Below, piece after piece: positions 34,338-41,149 of a stretch of 64,000 nt of DNA. A program made the position numbers and the translations under genes. The stretch comes from Micromonospora sp. RP3T (GTDB lineage Bacteria; Actinomycetota; Actinomycetes; Mycobacteriales; Micromonosporaceae), in NCBI RefSeq assembly GCF_003027925.1, contig NZ_PYPS01000004.1, positions 124,001-188,000 on the forward strand, read 5' to 3'. The notes under the pieces are model-generated. The model saw nothing but the letters and a program-made list of their open reading frames with translations. It did no database searches and was not told the DNA's origin. Position 1 is the stretch's first letter, and every line of letters starts with the position of its first letter.

Positions 34338-35840
34338 ATGCATGACATCTCGCGTCGCACGCTGCTCCAGGCCACGGCCGCCGTGGGCGCCGGGGCGGTC
34401 GTCGCACCGGCCGTGCTCGGCGGGCCCGCCCGGGCGGTCACCGGCACCGACGGCTCCGGGGCGCCCGTCTGGGCCGAGTGCCCGCCGGCGCAGTTGACCG
34501 GCCGCATCGTGCGGTTCGGTGACCCCGACTATCCGTCCGCGAGCCTCGGCTGGGACGAGTTGTTCGTCCGCAACCCGCTGGTCATCGTGTTCGCGCAGAA
34601 CACCCAGGACGTGGTGAACGCGCTCGCCTGGTCGCGGCAGAACGACGTCGCGCTGCGGGTACGCAGCGGCCGGCACAGCCTTGAGGGCTGGTCGAACGTG
34701 GACAACGGCATCGTGATCGATGTCAGTGAGCTGAAGTCGGCCGACATCAACCCGGCGACGCTCACCGCGCGCGTCGGCGCCGGGCTCAACCAGTTGGAGG
34801 CGGTCACCGCGCTCGCCCAGCAGGGGCTCGCGGTGACGACCGGTACGGAGGGCAGCGTGGGCCTGTCCGGGGCGACCCTGGGCGGGGGTTTCGGCTTCCT
34901 GACCCGCTGGCTCGGCATGGCCTGCGACAGCCTGGTCGGGGCGGAGATCGTCGTCGCGTCCGGGGCGAACGGCGCGAAGGCGATCGAGGTGGATCTGCGG
35001 AACCGCCGGGACCTGCTCTGGGCGTTGCGCGGGGCGGGTAACGGCAACTTCGGCATCGTCACCTCGCTGACCTACCGGGTGGCTCCGCTGCGCGGCGTCG
35101 CGTATCTCCAGGCGGCCTGGCCCGGCCTGGCTGACCTGGGGGCCGTCTTCGACCGGTGGCAGCGCACCGCGCCGTTCACCGATGTGCGCCTCGGCTCCCA
35201 ACTGGAGATCCACCGGTCGCAGATCCTGCTGTTCGGTGTGCTCGCCGAGGGCACCGAGGCGGAGGTGCGGAAACTGCTGGAGCCGGTCCTGTCGGTCGGC
35301 GCCCCGCAGGTCACGGTGCAGATCGGTGGGTGGGGTGACATCTACGCCGGGTTCCAGGTGCCGACCCAGGACGAGCCCGCGAACTGGAAGTTCTTCTCCC
35401 AGTTCACCCGCCGGCCGTTCCCGCCGGAGGCGATCGAGGTCATCCGCTCGTTCATGGCGGTCGCGCCCACCGATGCCAGCAACTTCTTCACCCAGGCGTT
35501 CGGCGTCGGCGCGCAGGCGAAGCAGCCGGTCGGCGGTTCGGCGTTCCCGCACCGCGACGCGATCTTCTACTCCGAGCCCGGCGCCGGCTGGGGGACCCGG
35601 GGTGTGCCGGACAGCGGCGACGCGCTCACCCCGGCGGCGCAGGCGTGGATCGCCGAGTTCAGCCAGGCGCTGCGCCCCTATGTGGACGGCGCCTACGTCA
35701 ACGTGCCGAACATCGGCATGCAGGAGTGGGAGACCGCGTACTGGGGGCCGAACGTGGAGCGGCTCCGCCGGATCAAGGCGATGTACGACCCGCACAACGT
35801 CTTCCAGTACGAGCAGAGCATCCCGCCCGCGTCGTGTTGA
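34338..35840 (+). CDS. Tat-exported FAD-linked oxidase (BBE type)
   Basis: 500 residues. N-terminal Tat signal with SRRTLLQ (residues 5-11) and cleavage near AVLGGPARA. PCMH-type FAD domain with RVRSGRHSLEGWS; H113 is the expected covalent flavin attachment. The usual second attachment Cys is missing (TEGSVGLSGAT instead), so single-point linkage is likely. The C-terminal BBE segment YWGPNVERLRRIKAMYDPHNVF is complete. Oxidises sugars or alkaloid-type alcohols outside the cell; the substrate is unknown. Confidence 0.88.
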   Translation: MHDISRRTLLQATAAVGAGAVVAPAVLGGPARAVTGTDGSGAPVWAECPPAQLTGRIVRFGDPDYPSASLGWDELFVRNPLVIVFAQNTQDVVNALAWSRQNDVALRVRSGRHSLEGWSNVDNGIVIDVSELKSADINPATLTARVGAGLNQLEAVTALAQQGLAVTTGTEGSVGLSGATLGGGFGFLTRWLGMACDSLVGAEIVVASGANGAKAIEVDLRNRRDLLWALRGAGNGNFGIVTSLTYRVAPLRGVAYLQAAWPGLADLGAVFDRWQRTAPFTDVRLGSQLEIHRSQILLFGVLAEGTEAEVRKLLEPVLSVGAPQVTVQIGGWGDIYAGFQVPTQDEPANWKFFSQFTRRPFPPEAIEVIRSFMAVAPTDASNFFTQAFGVGAQAKQPVGGSAFPHRDAIFYSEPGAGWGTRGVPDSGDALTPAAQAWIAEFSQALRPYVDGAYVNVPNIGMQEWETAYWGPNVERLRRIKAMYDPHNVFQYEQSIPPASC

Positions 35841-35865
35841 GCCGGCACCCGGTGGTGCCGGCTCA
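35838..35865. terminator. Hairpin overlapping the oxidase stop codon
   Basis: TGAGCCGGCACC / GGTGCCGGCTCA, a 12-bp perfect stem with a 4-nt loop that includes the TGA itself, between convergent genes. Confidence 0.6.
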
Positions 35866-35880
35866 CCCGGTGGCGACCGG

Positions 35881-36216
35881 TCAGCTCGCGCGCGGCGCGT
35901 ACATGATGATCACGACGCCGACCAGGCAGATGGCCGCGCCGGCGAGGTCGTAGCGGTCGGGCCGGAACTTGTCGACGAGCACGCCCCAGGCGAGCGACCC
36001 GGCGACGAAGACGCCGCCGTAGGCGGCGAGGATGCGCCCGAAGTTCGGGTCGGGCTGGAACGTGGCCACGAAGCCGTAGAGGCCGAGCGCGATGATCCCG
36101 CCGGCGATCCAGAGCAGTCCTCGGTTCTCCCGCCAGCCCTGCCAGACCAGCCAGGCGCCGCCGATCTCGGCCAGCGCGGCGACCAGGAACAGCAGGACGG
36201 AACGCGCGACGGTCAT
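35881..36216 (-). CDS. YnfA family membrane protein
   Basis: 111 residues, four transmembrane helices. [52 protein letters not shown] and [29 protein letters not shown] are the YnfA signature. YnfA proteins are small DMT-like putative efflux proteins. ATG 36216 overlaps the stop of the preceding gene (ATGA); it is the last gene of the MerR operon, so a metal-stress role is likely but unproven. Confidence 0.9.
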   Translation of the reverse strand: MTVARSVLLFLVAALAEIGGAWLVWQGWRENRGLLWIAGGIIALGLYGFVATFQPDPNFGRILAAYGGVFVAGSLAWGVLVDKFRPDRYDLAGAAICLVGVVIIMYAPRAS

Positions 36217-36509
36217 GGGTCCGACCGTACCGTGGCGATCTTGCCGCCGGGTCGACAGGCGCAGTCGCCACCCGCGCAACCGGCGCGGTGGCCGCGCCGG
36301 GCGGCCCACCACCAGGACAGGCCGGCGAGCCCGGCCAGGGCGACGGCGGTCCCGGGCAGGAAGCGGGTCAGGGTCGCCCAGCCGCCGCCGGCCAGGATCC
36401 CGGCGGCCAGCAGGAGCGGCAGTACGCAGCACGCGGCGCAGGCCGCGCCGGCGAGCCCGGTGAGGCTGGTGGGCAGCAGGCGGCGCAGCCGGTCAGCGGG
36501 GTTCGACAC
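36213..36509 (-). CDS. Small Cys-rich membrane protein of MerR operon
   Basis: 98 residues with two hydrophobic helices: [22 protein letters not shown] and a second around [27 protein letters not shown] cluster in the first helix and CAGGDCAC near the C-terminus are metal-binding-type Cys motifs reminiscent of small mercury transporters (MerT/MerF), but no homology is claimed. GTG 36509 has GGGAGGA upstream and overlaps the MerR gene by 17 nt. Confidence 0.7.
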   Translation of the reverse strand: MSNPADRLRRLLPTSLTGLAGAACAACCVLPLLLAAGILAGGGWATLTRFLPGTAVALAGLAGLSWWWAARRGHRAGCAGGDCACRPGGKIATVRSDP

Positions 36510-36930
36510 GGTCGTTCCTCCCGGCCGGGTCGGCGAAGGGCAGCGGGCAGCAGGAGCTGCCGGCGCAGGCGATCAGGTCGTCGCAGCCGGCCGAGATCGC
36601 GGCCCGCAGCGTGTCGCGGATGACGGTGAGGTCCGCCATCCGCTGTTCCACCTCGGCGAGCTTCTCCCGGGCGAGGGCCCGCAGCCCGGCGTCGCGGCCG
36701 GGCCGGTGCCGGCCGGCGTCGAGCAGGTCGGCGACCTCGGCGAGGGTGAAGCCGAGACGCTGGGCGGTCTTGACCACCCGCAGCAGCGTGACGGTCTCGG
36801 CGGGATAGAGCCGGTGCCCGCCCGGCGACCGTCGTGGCGCGTCGAGCAGTCCGCGGCGTTCGTAGTAGCGCAGCGTCTGCACGTTCACCCCGACCGCGTC
36901 GGCGAGCTGGCCGCTGCGCAGGTCCGTCAC
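36493..36930 (-). CDS. MerR family metal-responsive regulator
   Basis: 145 residues. HTH and wing in residues 4-60 (SGQLADAVGVNVQTLRYYERRGLL, SPGGHRLYP), a dimerisation coiled coil (LAREKLAEVEQRMADL), and a C-terminal metal loop with CDDLIACAGSSCCP (four Cys), like Hg/Zn/Cd-sensing MerR proteins. GTG 36930 overlaps the stop of the preceding gene (GTGA). It probably controls its own operon through the long-spacer promoter at 37272-37303. Confidence 0.9.
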   Translation of the reverse strand: MTDLRSGQLADAVGVNVQTLRYYERRGLLDAPRRSPGGHRLYPAETVTLLRVVKTAQRLGFTLAEVADLLDAGRHRPGRDAGLRALAREKLAEVEQRMADLTVIRDTLRAAISAGCDDLIACAGSSCCPLPFADPAGRNDRVEPR

Positions 36931-37265
36931 GGTCGGGGCGCGGGCGCGGCCCGCTCGGTGAGCGCGTCGAGCACGTCGACGTGGGCGGGCGGCACCCGGA
37001 TGTCGAGCGTCAGCGCGTCGCCGTCCGGTCTGGTGAGTGCGAACGCGAAGAAGGAGCAGCACGCGGACTCGCGCGTGATCAGGTCCCGGGTGGCCGGCTC
37101 GGCCGCGCTGCCGAGACGCAGTCGCAGGTGCCGGGCCGAGCGCCGGTCGACGGCGTGGACGGCGTCGCGGAACAGTCGGTCGAACTCGGCCAGCCGCAGC
37201 GGTCGGTCGGTGGTCGGCAGGGTGCAGGCGTCGGGCACCCAGGAGGTGTCGGGTTCGTCGGTCAC
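36927..37265 (-). CDS. Conserved Cys-containing protein, first gene of metal operon
   Basis: 112 residues, no signal or membrane segment. Pattern CTLPTTDRPLRLAEFDRLFRDAV with a central ESACCSFFAF, so vicinal Cys in a hydrophobic strand, plausible soft-metal ligands. GTG 37265 is at the predicted transcription start, so the mRNA would be leaderless. Four genes from here to 35881 overlap each other by 4 to 17 nt and must be co-transcribed. The family is not certain. Confidence 0.7.
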   Translation of the reverse strand: MTDEPDTSWVPDACTLPTTDRPLRLAEFDRLFRDAVHAVDRRSARHLRLRLGSAAEPATRDLITRESACCSFFAFALTRPDGDALTLDIRVPPAHVDVLDALTERAAPAPRP

Positions 37266-37271
37266 GCCTCG

Positions 37272-37303
37272 ACGGTAGGTCCGTACCGGGGTACCGGATG
37301 CAA
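37272..37303 (-). promoter_or_regulatory. MerR-type promoter with 20-bp spacer and dyad
   Basis: Read on the minus strand: -35 TTGCAT (37298-37303), a 20-bp spacer holding CCGGTAC...GTACGG (a MerR-class CCGTAC/GTACGG dyad with one extra G), and -10 TACCGT (37272-37277). An overlong spacer spanned by such a dyad is the hallmark of promoters twisted by metal-bound MerR. +1 falls at about 37265, exactly the GTG of the first gene. Confidence 0.65.
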
Positions 37304-37443
37304 GTCCCCGAGGACCAGATCGACGTCGCGCGGGGCGGGGCGGCTCGGGGTCAGCCGCGCGGTGGTCAGTTCCTCGTGCTCCGCCATCGCGGCCATCATT
37401 CGAGCGTTCCCGGGCCGTTGCCGGCCCGGGACGCCGACCGCGG

Positions 37444-38103
37444 TCAGTACGCGTAGGTGACCGAGATGGTGGCGGCCGGGCAGTTGTTCGCCCAACTGGT
37501 CAGCGCGCTCTTCTCCGCGCTGTCCACGGTGAGCCGCCAGCGGATCTTGACGGCCACCCACTCGCCGACGTAGCGGCAGCGGGCCGAGGCGTACGGCGGC
37601 AGCCAGGTGGCCGGGTCCTGGTCGCCCTTGGCCTGGTTGACGTTGTCGGTCACCGCGGCCAGGGCGCGCGCGTCCCCCAGGTCGTTCGCGTACGTCTGGC
37701 GGCGGCTGGTGGTCCAGTTCCGGGCGCCGGAGTCCCAGGCCTCGGCGAGCGGGACCATGTGGTCGATGTCCAGGTCGCCGGTGGCCGTCCAGGTGGCGTT
37801 GTCGTAGTAGGAGTACCACCGGCCGCCGGAGAGCGTGCAGGTGCCGCTGATCGTGGGCTTCGTGGTGGCCTCGGCGTAGAGCACCTCGTTGCGGGTGTGG
37901 CAGCCGTCGCCGTCGGCGTCGATCCAGTGCGGGAACAGGTCACGGCTGTAGCCGGTGCGCACCTCGGTGGCGACGGACAGGCCGGCGACCGCGGTGGTGA
38001 GCGACGCGGAGTAGCCGGCGGCGAGGGCGGGCTGGGCGAGGCCGAGGGTGGCGGCCAGGATCGCGGCGAGGCTGATGGCCGTGGCGCGCAGGTTGCGGGA
38101 CAT
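37444..38103 (-). CDS. Secreted HNH endonuclease
   Basis: 219 residues. Signal peptide at residues 1-29 (ILAATLGLAQPALA) then HNH/DUF1524-like nuclease: ADGDGCHTRNEVL, DLDIDHMVPLAEAWDSG (H115) and ALAAVTDNVNQAKGDQDPATW, matching extracellular actinobacterial HNH family nucleases. ATG 38103 has GGAG upstream. It would degrade extracellular DNA. Confidence 0.88.
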   Translation of the reverse strand: MSRNLRATAISLAAILAATLGLAQPALAAGYSASLTTAVAGLSVATEVRTGYSRDLFPHWIDADGDGCHTRNEVLYAEATTKPTISGTCTLSGGRWYSYYDNATWTATGDLDIDHMVPLAEAWDSGARNWTTSRRQTYANDLGDARALAAVTDNVNQAKGDQDPATWLPPYASARCRYVGEWVAVKIRWRLTVDSAEKSALTSWANNCPAATISVTYAY

Positions 38104-38364
38104 GGGACTCCATCCGTACGGGAATGGCGCGACTGTCCCATCTATATAGACAGATGTGGACGTCATGGTCCAGGTCGATCTCGGTGAACATCGCCTGACC
38201 ATCGGCGTCGCGCCCCGAGGACGACACCAATTCGACTGTGCCGGCCGGCCCGGCGGGCTACCGTCGCAGAAGAGGCGGCAGCGCCGCGTCCACGCCCGCG
38301 CCGTCCGGTTGACGCGGTCGAGACGGCCGGTGACGAGCCTGGAGTACGACGAAAGGGGCGCCAG

Positions 38365-38544
38365 ATGGCCGACGAGGTGACGTCGAAGGTGCCGCCCGAC
38401 CAGGGCCCCGTCCTGGCCGCGCCGGTCCGCTCGACGCCGGCCGGCCCGCCGAGCAGCCTGGACCTGTGGGCCCGCGCCCAGACCCTGCACCGCTGCTTCG
38501 GCGACGACGACGGCGAGCCGCACATCATGCGCGGCCTGGACTAG
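38365..38544 (+). CDS. Small hypothetical protein (59 aa)
   Basis: 59 residues (MADEVTSKVPPDQGPV to RCFGDDDGEPHIMRGLD), with a GAAAGGGG site 8-14 nt upstream of ATG 38365. No signal, membrane segment or recognised family. It ends 4 nt before the stop of the convergent gene at 38549. Moderately supported by ribosome site and codon use. Confidence 0.5.
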   Translation: MADEVTSKVPPDQGPVLAAPVRSTPAGPPSSLDLWARAQTLHRCFGDDDGEPHIMRGLD

Positions 38545-38548
38545 ACGC

Positions 38549-38965
38549 TCAGCGCACCGCCGCGCCCGCGCGGGCCAGCGCGTCCCGCCAGGACCGGGTG
38601 TGGAACGCGGCGGCCCCGTTGAACGCCAGGTCGAGGAAGCCCGGCCCGTCGCCGGAGGGCGGCGTCCGGTGCGCCCGGAACTCGTCCAGCCCGCGCCGCT
38701 GGTCGGGGCTGGGCGACGGCGAGATGTCCGACCCCCGCCCGACCACGTCGTACCGCCGGCCGTCGACGGTCAGCAGCAGCGTGCCCAGCCGGGTCAACCG
38801 CCCCCGCACCTGGCCGACGGGCACCGCGAACACCTCCGCGCCGTGCCGGTCCCGGGCGCGCAGCCGGCCCTGGTCGAGCGTCATCAGCACCGGTACGCAC
38901 CGCCGGCCGTTCCAGAGGCTGCGCCGCCAGTAGACGACGCTGGCGAGTGTCACGTCGGGATCCAC
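38549..38965 (-). CDS. Hypothetical PH-like small protein
   Basis: 138 residues. VYWRRSLWNGRRCVPVLMTLDQGRLRARD and PVGQVRGRLTRLGTLLLTVDGRRYDVVG look like beta strands of a PH-like or DUF-type domain; RRGLDEFRAH follows. No membrane segment. GTG 38965 lies 7 nt after a TACAGT hexamer, so a leaderless start fits. Not assigned to a named family. Confidence 0.65.
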   Translation of the reverse strand: MDPDVTLASVVYWRRSLWNGRRCVPVLMTLDQGRLRARDRHGAEVFAVPVGQVRGRLTRLGTLLLTVDGRRYDVVGRGSDISPSPSPDQRRGLDEFRAHRTPPSGDGPGFLDLAFNGAAAFHTRSWRDALARAGAAVR

Positions 38966-38972
38966 GGCCGGG

Positions 38973-38978
38973 ACTGTA
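38973..38978 (-). promoter_or_regulatory. -10 hexamer TACAGT for leaderless gene
   Basis: TACAGT on the minus strand ends 7 nt before GTG 38965. Confidence 0.4.
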
Positions 38979-39009
38979 CCGAAGGCGCTCCACGGTGGCC
39001 GGCGGTGGC

Positions 39010-39015
39010 TACCCT
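39010..39015 (+). promoter_or_regulatory. -10 hexamer TACCCT for leaderless lipoprotein gene
   Basis: TACCCT ends 6 nt before GTG 39022. Confidence 0.4.
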
Positions 39016-39021
39016 GCCGGC

Positions 39022-39519
39022 GTGACCCGACGATCATGGTTCCTCGTGCTCGCCGCCGCGCTCGGCGTCGCGCTGCTGGCCGCCTGCGGCGGCGTGACCT
39101 GGCTGGCCCGCACCGGTGACGGCGAGGAGCGGGACTGCGCGGCACGGGTCGCCGCCGAGGAGGCGAAGGTCCGTACCGACCGGCGGTGGACCGACGCCGA
39201 CGTGCCGGGCATCGGCGCGTACCCGGAGATCCACTGGCAGGTCGACTATCCGAGCTTCGCCTGTTCCCGCGCGCCCGGCCCGACCGACCGGCGCTACCAG
39301 GCGGTGGTGCGGCTGACACCGGCCGACGCCCGCGCGCTCGCCGCCGCGTACACCTGGACGCCGGTGACCGGCGCGGCGCCCGAGGTGTGGCCGGCGCTGG
39401 CCGGGTACGTGCCGGCCGGCGTGCGCTGGCACCGTAGCGTCGACCACGACGCGGGCGCCGCCGAGGTGCGCTTCGACCCCGGCGCGGCGCTGCTGCTGAT
39501 CACCGCCGTCGACACCTGA
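39022..39519 (+). CDS. Putative lipoprotein, unknown function
   Basis: 165 residues. N-terminal hydrophobic segment (FLVLAAALGVALLAACGG) with a lipobox-like LAAC; residues 40-165 form an unrecognised globular domain containing Cys-rich DCAARVAAEE and SFACSRAPGP. Predicted membrane-anchored outside the cytoplasm. GTG 39022 follows a TACCCT hexamer 6 nt upstream. A peptidase lipoprotein follows 85 nt downstream. Confidence 0.6.
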   Translation: MTRRSWFLVLAAALGVALLAACGGVTWLARTGDGEERDCAARVAAEEAKVRTDRRWTDADVPGIGAYPEIHWQVDYPSFACSRAPGPTDRRYQAVVRLTPADARALAAAYTWTPVTGAAPEVWPALAGYVPAGVRWHRSVDHDAGAAEVRFDPGAALLLITAVDT

Positions 39520-39604
39520 TGAACGTTCGCCGCCGCCGATGCGTGAGAGCCGGTGGATACCGGGGTACTGCGCGGAACACAGGTTGGACAGCCGGGAGGT
39601 AGTC

Positions 39605-40354
39605 GTGGGGGACAGGACGGGACGTCGGCGGCTCGGGCCGCTCGCCGGGCTGGTGGTGGCCCTGGTGGTGGCCGCCGGCTGCATGGGCGGCGGGCTCGAC
39701 CAGGGCGAGCCGCAGCAGCCCGCCCCCGAGCGCAGCGGGCGAGCGGCGTCCCCCGGCGCGGAGACCACCCGGGCCGACGGCACCACCAGTGTCGCCGAGT
39801 TCAAGCAGGACTTCTCCGACGCCGTGGCCGGCGCCGAGCAGTACTGGACCGCGCAGTTCCGCTCCTCCGGGGAACGCTTCCGGCCGATCCGGCGGGTGGT
39901 GGCGTACACCCGGGCCGGTGAGGTGTCCTGCGGCGGGCAGCCGTTGCCGCGCAACAACGCGGTCTACTGCTCGGCCGGCGACTTCATCGCCTACGACGTG
40001 AACTGGTCGGTGTCGGCGTTCCGGCAGATCGGCGACGCGTTCCTGTTCTACCTGCTCGGCCACGAGTACGCGCACGGCGTGCAGACCCGGCTCGGCATCC
40101 GCTACGAATTCACCATCCAGCAGGAGTTGCAGGCCGACTGCATGGCCGGGGCCTACCTGGGCGACAGCGTGCGCGCCGGGACGCTGAAGGTGGAGGACGG
40201 CGACCTGGACGAGTTCCGGGAGGGGCTGCTGGCGGTCGGTGACGACCCGGACCAGCCGTGGTTCGCCGAGGGCGCGCACGGCACCGCCGAGCAGCGCAGC
40301 GAGAAGTTCTTCGCCGGCTACGAGAACTCGCTGAAGGCGTGCGACCTCGGTTGA
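39605..40354 (+). CDS. Lipoprotein neutral zinc metallopeptidase (YpfJ-like)
   Basis: 249 residues. Lipobox VAAGC (C26) after a short hydrophobic segment, then a metallopeptidase domain with HEYAH (H153, H157) in LGHEYAHGVQ, and QQELQADCMAGAYLGD, whose Glu is the third zinc ligand. These are the hallmarks of the neutral zinc metallopeptidase family including YpfJ. GTG 39605 is chosen for GGGAGGT just upstream. Confidence 0.88.
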   Translation: MGDRTGRRRLGPLAGLVVALVVAAGCMGGGLDQGEPQQPAPERSGRAASPGAETTRADGTTSVAEFKQDFSDAVAGAEQYWTAQFRSSGERFRPIRRVVAYTRAGEVSCGGQPLPRNNAVYCSAGDFIAYDVNWSVSAFRQIGDAFLFYLLGHEYAHGVQTRLGIRYEFTIQQELQADCMAGAYLGDSVRAGTLKVEDGDLDEFREGLLAVGDDPDQPWFAEGAHGTAEQRSEKFFAGYENSLKACDLG

Positions 40355-40367
40355 TGCCACAGGTCAC

Positions 40368-40393
40368 CCCGGCCGGCGGCGCCGCCGGCCGGG
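40368..40393. terminator. 26-bp perfect GC palindrome after peptidase
   Basis: CCCGGCCGGCGGC followed directly by its complement, 14 nt after the stop at 40354. No spacer, so the hairpin loop would open a few central bases. Confidence 0.4.
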
Positions 40394-40444
40394 CCGGGTC
40401 CGGCTGGCAGGATCGGTGGGGTACGCCCACCGAAGGAGGCCCCG

Positions 40445-41107
40445 CTGAGCAGCCCACACCCCGCCGCCGTGCTCTTCGACATGGACGGCACGCTCGTCGA
40501 CAGTGAGAAGCTGTGGGACGTCGCGTTGCAGGAGCTGGCCGCCGTCTACGGCGGCACGCTCTCCGCCGAGGCCCGCCAGGCGATCATCGGCACCGCGATG
40601 GCCGACTCCATGCGGATCGTGCACGCCGACCTGGGCCAGCCGGGCCGCGACCCGCAGGCCAGCGCCGACTGGATCAGCGCGCGGATCCTCGACCTGTTCC
40701 GCACCGGGCTGCGGTGGCGTCCCGGCGCGTTGGCGTTGCTGCGCGCCGTCCGGGCCGCCGGCATTCCCACCGCGCTTGTCACCTCCAGCGGCCGGTCCCT
40801 GGTCGAGGTCGCGCTGGAGACCCTGGGCCGGGACAGCTTCGACGCGGTGGTCTGCGGTGACGAGGTGGGCGAGGCCAAGCCGCACCCGGAGCCGTACCTG
40901 ACCGCCGCGAAGCTGCTGGGCGTGCCGATCGAGCGGTGCGTGGCGATCGAGGACTCACCGACCGGCGTGGCGAGCGCGTTGGCCGCCGGCGCGGCGGTGC
41001 TGGCCGTACCGGCCGAGGTGCCGCTGCCGCCGACCGACGGCGTACACCAGCTGGAGAGCCTGACCGGGGCGGACCTGGAGTTGCTCGCCGCGCTGCTGAA
41101 CCGGTAG
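40445..41107 (+). CDS. HAD family phosphatase, probable CTG start
   Basis: 220 residues. FDMDGTLVDSEKLW (nucleophile Asp12, Asp14), VTSSGRS, GDEVGEAKPHPEPY and EDSPTGVASALAAGA are HAD motifs I to IV, with a cap domain between, so it is a beta-phosphoglucomutase-like phosphatase. A perfect AAGGAGG (40433-40439) lies 5 nt before CTG 40445, and the N-terminus from there (SSPHPAAV-LFDMDG) fits family length. The first GTG in frame, 40469, is 29 nt from that site and would leave only 3 residues before FDMD. No ATG, GTG or TTG lies at a better distance. Confidence 0.8.
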   Translation: MSSPHPAAVLFDMDGTLVDSEKLWDVALQELAAVYGGTLSAEARQAIIGTAMADSMRIVHADLGQPGRDPQASADWISARILDLFRTGLRWRPGALALLRAVRAAGIPTALVTSSGRSLVEVALETLGRDSFDAVVCGDEVGEAKPHPEPYLTAAKLLGVPIERCVAIEDSPTGVASALAAGAAVLAVPAEVPLPPTDGVHQLESLTGADLELLAALLNR

Positions 41108-41112
41108 GCCGA

Positions 41113-41139
41113 GGGGCCCCTCCCGCCGGGAGGGGCCCC
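41113..41139. terminator. Bidirectional hairpin terminator
   Basis: GGGGCCCCTCCC / GGGAGGGGCCCC, a perfect 12-bp stem with a 3-nt loop, between the HAD gene (stop 41107) and the convergent ABC permease (stop 41150). Confidence 0.7.
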
Positions 41140-41149
41140 GCCGTGCGTC

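Noticed and set aside
34338..35840. Bicovalent flavin site using Cys196 (GMACDS)
   Set aside because: The attachment Cys of BBE enzymes lies before the glycine-rich loop, where this protein has TEGSVG; Cys196 is after it, so only His113 linkage is supported.
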